Assembly: GCF_005503695.1 (NCBI RefSeq)
Contig: NZ_SCMU01000009.1
Span: 1 to 64,000, forward strand
Direction of reading: 5' to 3'
Length of the DNA stretch: 64,000 nt
DNA from: Sphingopyxis sp. 2PD
GTDB lineage: Bacteria > Pseudomonadota > Alphaproteobacteria > Sphingomonadales > Sphingomonadaceae
Shown in pieces: positions 19,636 to 28,585 of this stretch. A program made the position numbers and the translations under genes. The notes beneath the pieces were generated by a model. That model did no database searches. It saw nothing but the letters and a program-made list of their open reading frames with translations, and was not told the origin of the DNA. Each line of letters begins with the position of its first letter. The first letter of the stretch is position 1.

Positions 19636-19665
19636 GGGGCCGCGGGCGAAGGAAAGGCGAGTGAA

Positions 19666-21267
19666 ATGACCAAGGTTGTGATCGGCAGCGACACCGTCGA
19701 AACCCAGGCCGAAGTGGCCGAAAACTGGGGTACCTCGGCGCTGATCGAGGATGCCGTCCGGCATGGCGAAGGCCTGCTCGCGAAGGATGGCCCGCTCGTC
19801 GTCGCGACCGGCAAGCACACCGGCCGCAGCGCCAAGGACAAGTTCATCGTCCAGGACGACGAGACGCGCGACACCATCTGGTGGGGCAAGACCAACGTGG
19901 CGATGACCCCCGATCATTTCGCGGCGTTGAAGGCCGATTTTTTCGCGCACCTCGCCGAACGCCCGCGACTCTATCGCCAGCAGCTGTTCGGCGGTTCGCA
20001 GCCCGAACATCGCGTCGGCGTCCAGGTCATCACCGAATTCGCCTGGCACAGCCAGTTCATCCGCACCTTGCTCTGCCGCCCGACCGCGGCAGAACTGGCA
20101 GCATTTGCCGCTGAATATACGATCATCGACCTGCCGAGCTTCCGCGCCGATCCGGCGAAGCATGGCTCGCGCACCGAAACGGTCATTGCGGTCAACTTCA
20201 CCGAAAAGCTGATCCTGATCGGCGGCACGCAATATGCCGGCGAGATGAAGAAGTCGGTGTTCGGCATCCTCAATTATCTGCTCCCCGTGAAGGGCGTGAT
20301 GCCGATGCATTGTTCGGCGAACATGGGCCCGAACGGCGACACTGCGGTGTTCTTCGGCCTCAGCGGTACCGGCAAGACCACCTTGTCGGCCGACGCGTCG
20401 CGCACGCTGATCGGCGACGACGAGCATGGCTGGTCGGACACCGCGGTCTTCAATTTCGAGGGCGGCTGCTATGCCAAGATGATCCGCCTGTCGCCCGAGG
20501 CCGAGCCCGAGATTTTCGCGACGACCAAGCGCTTCGGCACCGTGCTCGAAAATGTCGTGATGGACCCGGTGACCCGCGAACTCGATTTCGACGATGCGAG
20601 CCTCGCCGAAAATAGCCGCGGTTCGTACCCGATCGACTTCATTCCGAACACGTCGGAACAGAATATGGGGCCGGTGCCGCAGAATATCATCATGCTCACC
20701 GCCGATGCTTATGGCGTGCTGCCCCCGATCGCCAAGCTGACCCCCGATCAGGCGATGTATCACTTCCTGTCGGGCTACACTGCGCGCGTGGCGGGAACCG
20801 AAATCGGCGTGACCGAGCCCGAGGCGACCTTCTCGACCTGTTTCGGCGCGCCCTTCATGCCCCGCCATCCCTCGGTGTACGGCAATCTGCTGAAGGAACG
20901 CATCGCCAAGGGCGGCGTCCAGTGCTGGCTCGTCAACACCGGCTGGACCGGCGGCATGGCGACGATGGACGGCATCAAGCGCATGCCGATCAAGGCCACG
21001 CGCGCCTTGCTCAACGCGGCGCTCGACGGCAGCCTCAACGACGCCGAATTCCGCAAGGACCCGAACTTCGGCTTCATGGTGCCGGTCGCGGTTCCGGGCG
21101 TTGACAGCGCGCTGCTCGATCCGCGTGAGGCATGGGCCGACAAGGCCGCCTATGACCGTACCGCGCAAACGCTGGTCGGCCAATTCATCGACAATTTCGC
21201 GCAATTTGCCGACCATGTCGACGAAGGCGTCCGCAACGCGGCGCCGCAGGCCGCCGTCGCAGCATAA
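19666..21267 (+). CDS. pckA: Phosphoenolpyruvate carboxykinase (ATP)
   Basis: A 533-residue ATP-dependent PEPCK, converting oxaloacetate and ATP to PEP, CO2 and ADP, the first step of gluconeogenesis. Conserved blocks include [12 protein letters not shown] near the N-terminus, MHCSANMG, the P-loop GLSGTGKTT at residues 231-239, and ADEHGWSD-type metal-binding DDEHGWSD just after. Start at MTKVVIGSD behind GAAGGAAAGG. It is divergent from chvI; in rhizobia pckA sits in the same place and is linked to ChvI control, which supports the assignment of both. Confidence 0.98.
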   Translation: MTKVVIGSDTVETQAEVAENWGTSALIEDAVRHGEGLLAKDGPLVVATGKHTGRSAKDKFIVQDDETRDTIWWGKTNVAMTPDHFAALKADFFAHLAERPRLYRQQLFGGSQPEHRVGVQVITEFAWHSQFIRTLLCRPTAAELAAFAAEYTIIDLPSFRADPAKHGSRTETVIAVNFTEKLILIGGTQYAGEMKKSVFGILNYLLPVKGVMPMHCSANMGPNGDTAVFFGLSGTGKTTLSADASRTLIGDDEHGWSDTAVFNFEGGCYAKMIRLSPEAEPEIFATTKRFGTVLENVVMDPVTRELDFDDASLAENSRGSYPIDFIPNTSEQNMGPVPQNIIMLTADAYGVLPPIAKLTPDQAMYHFLSGYTARVAGTEIGVTEPEATFSTCFGAPFMPRHPSVYGNLLKERIAKGGVQCWLVNTGWTGGMATMDGIKRMPIKATRALLNAALDGSLNDAEFRKDPNFGFMVPVAVPGVDSALLDPREAWADKAAYDRTAQTLVGQFIDNFAQFADHVDEGVRNAAPQAAVAA

Positions 21268-21315
21268 TTGACCCGGAAACTTCCGGGTGCTCATTCACCC
21301 GGAAGGACCGGACCA

Positions 21316-21765
21316 ATGACTACCGAATATTCGCCGCGCCTGTTTGAGCGCGATTCCGACATTCGCACGATCGGCGAGGGATTGCTCGCGTGCACCCTGC
21401 CTCGTGCGGCATGGACGCACGAGGCGCATCTGGGCGCATGCCTCTGGCTGCTCAGCGAGCGCCCCGACATCGACGTCGATGCCGAGATCGCGGGAATCAT
21501 CAGTCGCTATAATGCGAGCGTCGGCGGCGTGAACGACGACACGCAGGGCTATCACGACAGCATCACGCGCGCTTATGTCGCCGGGGTGCGGTGGTTTCTG
21601 TCGGAAACGGAAGCGACCGAACTGGCGGCGCGCGTCAACGCGATGCTGCTCTCCGACGTCGGCCGCCGCGACTGGCCGCTGCGCTTCTACAGCCGCGAGC
21701 GACTGTTTTCGGTGGAAGCGCGGCGGGGGTTTGTCGAGCCCGACCTTGCGCCGTTTCCGGACTAA
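21316..21765 (+). CDS. Conserved hypothetical protein
   Basis: A 149-residue soluble protein that I do not recognise. Notable stretches are AWTHEAHLGACLWLLSERPDIDVDAEI and GYHDSITRAYVAGVRWFL. The paired His/Glu/Asp residues and the helical character suggest an all-alpha fold, perhaps metal- or cofactor-binding, but no catalytic motif is certain. The ATG at 21316 is preceded by CCGGAAGGACCGGACCA; an alternative TTG directly after the pckA stop would extend it by 16 residues. It may be co-transcribed with pckA. Confidence 0.7.
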   Translation: MTTEYSPRLFERDSDIRTIGEGLLACTLPRAAWTHEAHLGACLWLLSERPDIDVDAEIAGIISRYNASVGGVNDDTQGYHDSITRAYVAGVRWFLSETEATELAARVNAMLLSDVGRRDWPLRFYSRERLFSVEARRGFVEPDLAPFPD

Positions 21766-21773
21766 GGTAGCGG

Positions 21774-21860
21774 CGTGCTCCCGCGAAGGCGGGAGCCCAT
21801 CTCCTGACCGCGCCATTTTGTACCGGTCGGTGATGGGTTCCCGCCTTCGCGGGAACGCAG
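21774..21860. repeat. Palindromic intergenic repeat (GCGAAGGCGGGAGC type)
   Basis: Inverted arms CTCCCGCGAAGGCGGGAGCC and GGTTCCCGCCTTCGCGGGAA surround about 30 bases that include CCATC and GATGG, so the pairing extends inward. It is a variant of the family at 6100-6191. It lies between the convergent hypothetical gene and the HEYVH protein gene. Confidence 0.85.
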
Positions 21861-21882
21861 GTCTTTGAAATGACGGAGATCG

Positions 21883-22821
21883 CTAAAGCGTCATTCCCGG
21901 CGTCCAGCCGCTTTCTGCCTGGAAGGCGGCAGGATCGCGCATCTCGATGATCGCCTTGAGCGCAGCCGCCTTGTCGGGCGCGCGGTTGTAATAGCTTTTG
22001 ACGATTCGATAGCCGACCCAATAGCCCAGATCGCCCGGCCAGTCCGGGGTTCCGAGCTGGTTGTAAACCCAGCGAGAGCCCTTAGCCTGGCCGTCCATTT
22101 CGGCCAGAAAGTCCCGCTCGACCATAGCCTCGCGCCCCGCCGTCCAGCGGAGCAGATGCGTATACGCAACCGAACCGCTGATCTGTTCGGCAACAAATTC
22201 GGCGGCGCCTTCGACGAGCGAGGCGTGGAGCACGGTGTCGCTATCGCTTTCGACCTGCGCAAGCGGTTGCTGGGCATGGACATATTCATGCGCGATGACA
22301 TGGACAAAGCGATCTTCGTCATCGGCTTCGAAAAACTTCGCGGCGCACAACGCTTCGAGCGAGACGTAGAGCCCCTTGGCATTCGCCGCCGCGACTGGCG
22401 TCCCGCGGCTCATCGCGATGGTGATCGGCGGAAAAATTGCTGGCGGATAGAGCGCCGCCAACCGATCGGCCGACGCTGCCAACCGCCCCCGAACATTGCC
22501 GAGCGTCGCCGCGCAGGTGCGCGCGTCGCGATACAGATCGGGCTTGTCGCGCAGCGCCTTCGCCACGCGTTCGGGCGTGATCCGGCGCATCGCCATGAAT
22601 TCGACTAACCCCGGCGACGCGTCGGCTAGATAGCGCGTCGCTAGCACATCGGGCTGGGCGGCGATCGCCGGGTCGTCGTACAAGGCGTAAAAGCGATCGA
22701 CGTCGGACGTCACGATCGCGACGCGCGCAGTTTCCTGTGGGGCAGGGGCGTCGGCGGCATGGCCGGCGCTGCTGGCCAGCAGCGCCGCACCGAATGTTGA
22801 CCAGGCGATGCGCCGACGCAT
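21883..22821 (-). CDS. Secreted putative zinc protease (HEYVH motif)
   Basis: A 312-residue exported protein: signal peptide residues 1-22 ending AGHAA. The zinc-metallopeptidase signature HEYVH is at residues 178-182 in HVIAHEYVHAQQ, followed about 30 residues later by a Glu-containing EGAAEFVAEQ segment that could hold the third ligand. It resembles DUF2268-type predicted Zn-dependent proteases. The start overlaps the stop of the upstream DUF885 gene by one base (TGATG). Two secreted metallopeptidases in one transcript suggest joint peptide processing in the periplasm, but substrates are unknown. Confidence 0.75.
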   Translation of the reverse strand: MRRRIAWSTFGAALLASSAGHAADAPAPQETARVAIVTSDVDRFYALYDDPAIAAQPDVLATRYLADASPGLVEFMAMRRITPERVAKALRDKPDLYRDARTCAATLGNVRGRLAASADRLAALYPPAIFPPITIAMSRGTPVAAANAKGLYVSLEALCAAKFFEADDEDRFVHVIAHEYVHAQQPLAQVESDSDTVLHASLVEGAAEFVAEQISGSVAYTHLLRWTAGREAMVERDFLAEMDGQAKGSRWVYNQLGTPDWPGDLGYWVGYRIVKSYYNRAPDKAAALKAIIEMRDPAAFQAESGWTPGMTL

Positions 22822-24695
22822 CAGCCCTTGTTCTCCGCCACATATTCCGCGACATTCAGCGCCAGCACATCGAGCGGGACGTTGCCGCCCTCGACCACGA
22901 CATTGTTGAAATCGCGCAGGTCGTATTTCGGCCCGAGCGCCGCCTGCGCCAGCCCGCGTTGCCGCACGATCTCGCTGTGCCCGACCTTGTAACCGCACGC
23001 CTGTCCGGCCCAGCTGCAATAGCGATCAACCTCGCTCGCGACCTCGAGCGGGTTCGAGCCGTTTTCCTTGACGAAAAACTCGACCCCCTGTTCGCGCGTC
23101 CAGCGCTTCGCATGCAACCCGGTGTCGACCACCAAGCGGCACGCGCGGAACGCCAGCGACTGGAGATAGCCGAGCCGCCCCACCTCGAAATCGTCATACA
23201 GCCCCAACTCGTCGGCCAGCTGCTCGGCATAGAGCGCCCACCCTTCCGAATAGGCGTTGAACGCCAGCATCGTGCGGATCAGCGGCATCTGGTTGGCATA
23301 TTCGCCCTGCCACACATGCCCGGGGATCGCCTCGTGCATCGTGAGGTCGGGCAGCGAATATTTGCTGTGCAATTCGGTGGTGCGCAGGTTGATCCAGAAT
23401 TTGCCCGGAATGCTGCCGTCGATCGACCCGGCGCCGCCATAAGCGGCGGGCGCGCCGGGTTCTTCGGCGAGCGGCAGGCGCTTCACCTCGACATTGCCCT
23501 TCATCAAGGTGCGGAAGGCGCGCGGCAGCTCGGCGCGGATCTTGCCGAGCCAGGTCTGGATATACGCATGGATTTCGGCGCGTCCGGCGTCGTTGTCGGG
23601 AAATTTGAAACGCGGATCCTTGGCCAGCGCGTTCATCCGGTCGCCGACCGAGCCTTGCGTATAGCCGAGCTTCTTCAGGATCGGGTCCATCCGGCCGTGC
23701 AGTTCGGCCAGCTCGTCGCGGCCCATCTGATGCACCTCGTCGGGGGTCATCCGCGTCGTGGTGCTGGCGCGCAGCCCCCACGCGTACCATTCGTCGCCGC
23801 CCGGCCGCGCCCACATCCCGGCGTCCATCGTCGCCTTGCTTCGCTGCGCCTTCAGTTCGGCGAGCTGGCGTTCGAGCGCTGGGACGACGGCGCCGCGCGT
23901 GATCGTCTCGGCGCGCGGACCCCAATTGCCGGCAATGTTACCCTCGCGCGTCCGCTTGGCGAGGCTCTCGACCAGGCTGCCGCCCTCGCGGGCATCGACC
24001 AAGCTCGCCTCCATCTGCTTGACCGCCTTGTCGATCAGAAAGGCGGGGGCGATCATCCCTTGGCCGCCCGCCGCCTTGAGCCGTTCGGTCTCGCCGTCGA
24101 GTACCCCGGGATAGGCATTGAGGCGCGCCAGATAGGCTTCGGCATCGGCGGCATTCTTGACCGGATGGTCGCTGTCGAGGAATTTCGGAATGTCCAGATA
24201 GGCGCCGACATTCTGGATCACGACATAGGGCGTGTTTCGCCACCCGCCGACCGCAACATCGCCATAGGGCAGGGCAAAACCGTCGAGCGCCACGCCATAG
24301 GCGCTTTCGACCACCGCGAGGCTGGTGCGCGTCTTGTGGTCGAGGCCGGTCTTGTCGAACGCGCGAACGCGCGCGACATCGGCCTTCAGTGTATTGGCGA
24401 CCGCCTGCTGGCCCGCCGCCGATCGGTCGGACAGCTTGCCGCGTTCGGCCGCGCGCGCGCCGGTGTCGATGCCCAGCGAAGTGGCGCCTTCGGGGGACAG
24501 CGCGAGGAGGTTGTCGGCGATCGAGGACAGCAACGCCTCGGCTCCAGCCTGAGCGGTGGCGGCAGGCAGCGGTGGCAGGGTCGCGACGCCGCCGGGGTCG
24601 CGGCTGCACGCCGCCAATGCCAGGCTCGCCGCCCCGGTGCCGAGCGTCGTCAGCGTCTGGCGGCGGGTGAATGGGGTGGACAGGCTGTGATGCAC
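22821..24695 (-). CDS. DUF885-family secreted metallopeptidase
   Basis: A 624-residue DUF885 protein. The N-terminus has a twin-arginine-like RRQTLTTLG (Arg11-Arg12) and a following lipobox-like ALAAC, so it may be a Tat-exported lipoprotein. The conserved HEAIPGHVWQ motif at residues 454-463 gives the HExxxGH zinc-binding pattern of the family. DUF885 proteins are thought to be carboxypeptidase-like. It is translationally coupled to the downstream HEYVH protein. A repeat element precedes its start. Confidence 0.88.
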   Translation of the reverse strand: MHHSLSTPFTRRQTLTTLGTGAASLALAACSRDPGGVATLPPLPAATAQAGAEALLSSIADNLLALSPEGATSLGIDTGARAAERGKLSDRSAAGQQAVANTLKADVARVRAFDKTGLDHKTRTSLAVVESAYGVALDGFALPYGDVAVGGWRNTPYVVIQNVGAYLDIPKFLDSDHPVKNAADAEAYLARLNAYPGVLDGETERLKAAGGQGMIAPAFLIDKAVKQMEASLVDAREGGSLVESLAKRTREGNIAGNWGPRAETITRGAVVPALERQLAELKAQRSKATMDAGMWARPGGDEWYAWGLRASTTTRMTPDEVHQMGRDELAELHGRMDPILKKLGYTQGSVGDRMNALAKDPRFKFPDNDAGRAEIHAYIQTWLGKIRAELPRAFRTLMKGNVEVKRLPLAEEPGAPAAYGGAGSIDGSIPGKFWINLRTTELHSKYSLPDLTMHEAIPGHVWQGEYANQMPLIRTMLAFNAYSEGWALYAEQLADELGLYDDFEVGRLGYLQSLAFRACRLVVDTGLHAKRWTREQGVEFFVKENGSNPLEVASEVDRYCSWAGQACGYKVGHSEIVRQRGLAQAALGPKYDLRDFNNVVVEGGNVPLDVLALNVAEYVAENKG

Positions 24696-24770
24696 GCGAC
24701 GGCTCCCTTACGATCTTGTTTCTGTTGAAACCTGTCTAGGCGGAGGGCGGCGCGGGTCAATGGGAACCAT

Positions 24771-24896
24771 ATCCTCCCTGTGGCGAAGCCATGGGGAGGG
24801 GGACCATCCGAAGGATGGTGGAGGGGCCGCGGCGTCGCGGCCCCTCCGTCAGCCTTACGGGCTGCCACCTCCCCATCGCTGCGCGACAGGGAGGAT
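24771..24896. repeat. Inverted repeat, ATCCTCCCTGTGGCG family
   Basis: The arms ATCCTCCCTGTGGCGAAGCC and TCGCTGCGCGACAGGGAGGAT are inverted around an inner pair, GTGGAGGGGCCGC and GCGGCCCCTCCGTC. A half-copy is the hairpin at 17080-17110, and a cargo-bearing relative is at 61356-61563. It lies between the divergent-looking DUF885 start and the DUF3597 stop. Confidence 0.85.
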
Positions 24897-24902
24897 TCAA
24901 GG

Positions 24903-25304
24903 TCAGTCGGTCAGATCGGCGGGCACCTTGCCGCCGTTCGCGGCGAGTTCGCGCATCACCGCCTTGTGCAGCCAGATGTTCATTTCGGCACTGCCGTCGA
25001 GGGCGCCAGTATAACCCAGCTCGGTCGCGAGCTCCTTGCGGTTGGCAAGGCTCGAATCGATGCCGAGCAATTTCATCAGGTCGACGATCGAGGTGCGCCA
25101 GTTGAGGTCCTTGCCCGCCGCCTCGGCGGTCAGGATCGCGTCGACATCGACCTCGGCGGGCGGCGCTGCGGCGGCGGCCGCCATCGCGCTGGTCGCGGCG
25201 TCGAGCGCACTGCCGATGGGGCTCGGCGCGGCCGGTGCTGCGGGCTCGGCGGCAACCGCCTTCTTGCCGAAAATCGCGTCCTTGATGCTGCTGAAAATGC
25301 CCAT
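24903..25304 (-). CDS. DUF3597 domain protein
   Basis: A 133-residue protein. It starts MGIFSSIKDAIFGKK, then has an Ala/Pro-rich linker (about residues 15-55), and a conserved C-terminal domain with LNWRTSIVDLMKLLGID, RKELATELGYTG and WLHKAVMRELA. This is the DUF3597 pattern. Function is not established; the C-terminal module looks like a small helical binding domain. The upstream in-frame ORF extension has no support; the Met of MGIFSS was chosen. It is divergent from the YidB-like gene. Confidence 0.85.
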   Translation of the reverse strand: MGIFSSIKDAIFGKKAVAAEPAAPAAPSPIGSALDAATSAMAAAAAAPPAEVDVDAILTAEAAGKDLNWRTSIVDLMKLLGIDSSLANRKELATELGYTGALDGSAEMNIWLHKAVMRELAANGGKVPADLTD

Positions 25305-25480
25305 GATTTCACTCCCACTTTGACGCGGCCCAGCCCGGAACGGGCGAGTCGGATGGCCACAGGCTAGGACTATGCATTTGAAAATGACAGCCAAATGAAC
25401 GACTCGTCCTTCGCCCGCGCGCTGGTATAGTCGTGCCCGTGGGCGCGATCCGACCGGCGCCGGAGTGGGAGGATAAAGAC

Positions 25481-26083
25481 ATGAACCTGACCGACATTTT
25501 GGCGCAGGCTGGCGGCATCGAATCGATGGCGAAAGATCTGGGCATTCCGCCGGCCATGGCGAAGCAGGGCGCCGAGGCGCTGCTCCCCGCGATTTTGGGC
25601 GGGTTCAAGAAACAGGCGCAATCGGGCGGGATCGAGGGGCTGGGCGGCCTGCTGGGGCAACTCGGCGGCGGCGGATTGCTCGATTCGGTGCTGGGGTCGC
25701 AGCCGACCCCGGTGGCGCCGGGCAACGAGGTGCTCGGGCAGATCTTCGGATCGAAGGACGTCAGCCGCACCGTCGCCGGACAAGCGGCGGCGCAGACCGG
25801 ACTCGATTCGGGGCTGCTCAAAAGGATGCTGCCGATCCTGGCGATGATGGTCGCGGGCTATATGGCGAAGCAGGGCGGTCAGTCGGGCGAAAGCGGCGGG
25901 CTTTCCGGCGGTCTCGGCGGGATGCTCGGCAATGTGTTGGGCGGCGCGCTGGGTGGCGGCACCGCGCCGTCGGCTGGCGGCCTTGGTGGCGGTTTGGGCG
26001 GGCTCGGCAAGATGCTCGACATGGACGGCGACGGTAATCCGCTCGACGACATCATGGGCATGGTGAACAAGATGCGCGGGTAA
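25481..26083 (+). CDS. YidB-like / DUF937 protein
   Basis: A 200-residue protein. The N-terminal half (MNLTDILAQAGGIESMAKDLG...GAEALLPAILGGF) matches the DUF937/YidB type. The C-terminal half is Gly-rich (SGGLGGMLGNVLGGALGGG) and ends DMDGDGNPLDDIMGMV, a segment with a DxDGDG calcium-loop look. No signal peptide is visible. Function unknown; the divergent DUF3597 gene shares a 176-base control region in which I see no clear promoter. Confidence 0.8.
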   Translation: MNLTDILAQAGGIESMAKDLGIPPAMAKQGAEALLPAILGGFKKQAQSGGIEGLGGLLGQLGGGGLLDSVLGSQPTPVAPGNEVLGQIFGSKDVSRTVAGQAAAQTGLDSGLLKRMLPILAMMVAGYMAKQGGQSGESGGLSGGLGGMLGNVLGGALGGGTAPSAGGLGGGLGGLGKMLDMDGDGNPLDDIMGMVNKMRG

Positions 26084-26091
26084 GGGGTAGC

Positions 26092-26171
26092 GTCGCCCTC
26101 GCGAAGGCGGGGGCCGACAGCCACCTGGCGCAACGCCGCTAGCGGCCCCCGCCTTCGCGGGGGCGGCGGTT
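26092..26171. repeat. Palindromic intergenic repeat (GCGAAGGCGGGGGC type)
   Basis: The arms GTCGCCCTCGCGAAGGCGGG and CCCCGCCTTCGCGGGGGCGG are inverted, with an inner AGCGGC/GCCGAC region. Same family as 6100-6191 and 35281-35357. It lies between the convergent YidB-like and GNAT genes and may serve as a bidirectional terminator. Confidence 0.85.
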
Positions 26172-26172
26172 T

Positions 26173-26769
26173 TCAAGCCGCCATCAACCGCAGTTCCTCA
26201 CGGAAATCTTCGTCCACCCCGATGCGGCTTCGCATCGGGGTGACAAGGCCATCGACATCGCCGTCGCCTTCTTCGAACAGCGCGCAGGCTGCATCGCCGC
26301 CGCGCGCGAGGCTGTAACGCTGCGCGACCTTACCGGTCGGGCGAAAGCCTAACTTGCGCAGCACCGCGCCCGATGCCGGATTGTCGAGGAAATGGCCCGC
26401 GGTCAGCTTGGGCAAATGCATCGCGCGCGCGATGCCCATCAGCTGGCGCCCGGCTTCGGTGGCAAAGCCGAGTCCCCAATAGGGGCGCGCGATCCAATAG
26501 CCCATTTCGAGCCTGCCGTCGGGGTCGGGGGAAATGCCGCAGCCGCCGACAAGGCGCGGGGCGCCGCCGGTGCGGGCGAAAATCAGGAACCGCGGCTGGA
26601 CGGGGTCGATCGGCTTGCTCAGAAACTCGCGCGCCTCGCTTTCGCCATAGGGCCAGGGCGCGGTCGCGAGGTTGCGGACCACGGCTTCTTCGCCGATCGC
26701 CCGGGCCAGTGCCGGGGCGTCTTCCTGCCAGCCGGGCCGCAGCAACAGTCTTTCGGTACGCGCGAACAT
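26173..26769 (-). CDS. GNAT-family N-acetyltransferase
   Basis: A 198-residue RimJ/RimL-like acetyltransferase starting MFARTERLLLRPGW. Conserved features are LVGGCGISPDPDGRLEMGYWIARPYWGLGFATEAG, containing the acetyl-CoA loop (YWGLGFATEA), and LRKLGFRPTG near the end. It transfers an acetyl group to an amine or protein N-terminus; substrate unknown. The last 25 residues include VTPMRSRIGVDED, encoded by a perfect DNA palindrome (26215-26242), so the C-terminal tail seems to have been formed from a repeat. The 43 upstream codons in frame were discarded. Confidence 0.88.
   Translation of the reverse strand: MFARTERLLLRPGWQEDAPALARAIGEEAVVRNLATAPWPYGESEAREFLSKPIDPVQPRFLIFARTGGAPRLVGGCGISPDPDGRLEMGYWIARPYWGLGFATEAGRQLMGIARAMHLPKLTAGHFLDNPASGAVLRKLGFRPTGKVAQRYSLARGGDAACALFEEGDGDVDGLVTPMRSRIGVDEDFREELRLMAA
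26215..26242. repeat. Perfect palindrome inside the GNAT gene
   Basis: CACCCCGATGCG (26215-26226) and CGCATCGGGGTG (26231-26242) form a 12-bp perfect stem with a GCTT loop. It falls within the last 25 codons of the acetyltransferase and is read in frame. It could be a 3' mRNA stability structure or a captured repeat. Confidence 0.8.
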
Positions 26770-26905
26770 TCTTTTCACTCCCAATTGCCGCCGCCTTGGC
26801 GCCCGATGGTGACGCTTTGACGACAGTCGATGTGGAGGGAGATGGATGGCCCGATTTTCGTGCCCATTCCCGATAAGGGGCCGCCAAGTCGCGGACAATG
26901 GGCAA

Positions 26906-26944
26906 GAAAAAAGGGAGGCCGGGGGTGACCCGTCTCCCTCTTTT
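26906..26944 (-). terminator. Rho-independent terminator of rplU-rpmA
   Basis: On the minus strand a GGGAG...GGG / CCC...CTCCC stem is followed by six or more T residues (the plus strand reads AAGAAAAAAGGGAGG). It lies about 80 bases after the rpmA stop and points in the right direction. Confidence 0.75.
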
Positions 26945-27020
26945 CGAACTTTGTTTCCGCCTTCAGCGGAAAGGACCGTTCCGGGTCATCCCTTGGTGGG
27001 CGACCCGTGCGGATCGTCCT

Positions 27021-27290
27021 TTATTCGGCGGCTTCCGCCATGGCGTCGACCGACACATATTTGCGGCCAAGCTTGCCATCGTGGAATCGGACCTGGCCGT
27101 CGGCGGTTGCGAACAGCGTGTGGTCCTTGCCCATGCCGACGTTGACACCCGGGTAAACCTTGGTGCCGCGCTGGCGCACGATAATGTTGCCGCCGATCAC
27201 TTCCTGACCGCCGAACTTCTTCACGCCAAGGCGACGGCCGGCTGAGTCGCGACCGTTGCGCGATGAACCGCCTGCTTTCTTATGTGCCAT
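27021..27290 (-). CDS. rpmA: 50S ribosomal protein L27
   Basis: An 89-residue L27: [20 protein letters not shown] at the start, with the conserved [21 protein letters not shown] and [12 protein letters not shown] segments. The N-terminal tail reaches the peptidyl-transferase centre. It follows rplU by 49 bases in the usual L21-L27 operon. obgE, often next, is not present on this side; a terminator follows instead. Confidence 0.99.
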   Translation of the reverse strand: MAHKKAGGSSRNGRDSAGRRLGVKKFGGQEVIGGNIIVRQRGTKVYPGVNVGMGKDHTLFATADGQVRFHDGKLGRKYVSVDAMAEAAE

Positions 27291-27339
27291 GACTGATGCT
27301 CCTTAATTCGTTTGGAGGGGCCGAGCCGCGTCGCCGCGC

Positions 27340-27834
27340 TCAGGCGTCCTTCTTGGGGGCTGCCTTCTTGGCAGCGGGCTTCTTTTCGGCGGTCTCGGCC
27401 TTGGGTGCAGCGTCCTTCTTGGGAGCGGCAGCCTTCTTCGGTGCAGCTTCCTTGGCGGGCGCCGCAGCCTTGGCTTCGGTTGCCGGAGCGGCCTTGGCCT
27501 TCGGCGCAGCTTCCTTCTTCGGCGCAGCCTTCTTGGCTTCGCCGACGGCCAGGATGCGCAGCAGCGTCAGCGACTGACGGTGACCGTTGCGGCGGCGGTA
27601 GTTGTGCCGACGGCGCTTCTTGAACACGATGACCTTTTCGCCGCGCGTCTGGGCGATGATCTCGGCCGAAACGGTCAGACCCTTCGCATCCTTCACTTCG
27701 CCGCCGTCGCCGGCCAGCAGGACGTCGCCCAGCGACACGGTGTCGCCAGCTTCGCCGTCGATCTTTTCAACGGCGATCTTGTCTCCGGCGGCAACGCGAT
27801 ACTGCTTTCCGCCCGTGCGCACGATTGCGAACAT
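27340..27834 (-). CDS. rplU: 50S ribosomal protein L21 with basic C-terminal extension
   Basis: A 164-residue L21, against about 103 for the core family. The first about 103 residues are normal ([20 protein letters not shown]..., [16 protein letters not shown]). The rest is a low-complexity Ala/Lys/Pro tail with repeated KKxAAPKK-type units. Such tails on L21 are known in several alphaproteobacteria. The tail is strongly basic and probably contacts RNA or is disordered. The start at MFAIVR was preferred to a site 6 codons upstream. Confidence 0.96.
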   Translation of the reverse strand: MFAIVRTGGKQYRVAAGDKIAVEKIDGEAGDTVSLGDVLLAGDGGEVKDAKGLTVSAEIIAQTRGEKVIVFKKRRRHNYRRRNGHRQSLTLLRILAVGEAKKAAPKKEAAPKAKAAPATEAKAAAPAKEAAPKKAAAPKKDAAPKAETAEKKPAAKKAAPKKDA

Positions 27835-28063
27835 GGTCTTCCATCCAATCAAAAAACTAAATCACCCGCGCACCAATCACCCACCAAGGCAGGCGATTTT
27901 TCCGGCATGCGGGAAAGTCAGCGCCACTAGCGATCCAGGCCCAAGCTGTCAACCGCCAAATTCCGTGCTTTTCGTGCAAAAAGCGGGTCGGTTGACGAAT
28001 GGCGGGATGCGCCGCCGATTCGGTGCTTGCCGCGTTGCGCCCGCACCCATATCAGAGGCGGCG

Positions 28064-28585
28064 ATGACGCGCACCCTTCTTGCCCTGTCGCTGGCGCTCG
28101 CCATGTCCCTGTCGCTTTCGGCCTGTGCGGCGGCACAGAATGCGGGCGCGCCCTCGCTTGCCAAACGCGCGGTCGAGGGGCGCTTCGACGTGGCGCCGCC
28201 CGCCGTCGTCGTGGCGCCGCCGGGGCCGCTTCCCGCCGACCTCGACGGACGGCTGGCGCGCTGGCAATCGGATGCAGCCGCTGCGCAGCAGGCCTTTGCC
28301 GCCGAGCGCAATGTGACTGCGCCGCTGGTATCCGCCGCGGCGGGTGCACCGGTTGCCAGCGAGCGCTGGGTCGTCGCGCAACAGGCGATTTCGCGCCTCA
28401 CCGCCACGCGCGCGCCGCTCACCGCCGCGCTCGCCGACATCGACCGGCTTTATCTCGAGCGCAGCGTCGACGAAGCGATCGACGGCTTGCCCGAAATCTA
28501 TGCGCTGCGCGATCGGCTCGCCGACTTGGCTGCGGCGCAGGATGCGGTGCTGGAGGCGCTCAGCCGCGAGCTGCCCGGGCAGTAA
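28064..28585 (+). CDS. Small lipoprotein of unknown function
   Basis: A 173-residue probable lipoprotein. The signal sequence has a run of Leu/Ala and a lipobox LSAC (Cys21). The mature part is Ala/Arg/Asp-rich and helical, with RWQSDAAAAQQAFAAERN and RDRLADLAAAQDAVLEAL, which could form a coiled coil. I do not recognise the family. It overlaps the convergent MobA-like gene by 26 bases at the 3' end. Confidence 0.75.
   Translation: MTRTLLALSLALAMSLSLSACAAAQNAGAPSLAKRAVEGRFDVAPPAVVVAPPGPLPADLDGRLARWQSDAAAAQQAFAAERNVTAPLVSAAAGAPVASERWVVAQQAISRLTATRAPLTAALADIDRLYLERSVDEAIDGLPEIYALRDRLADLAAAQDAVLEALSRELPGQ

Noticed and set aside
19627-21294. A 555-codon open frame on the minus strand
   Set aside because: It is antisense to pckA, which has complete family motifs; no domain is seen in the antisense product.
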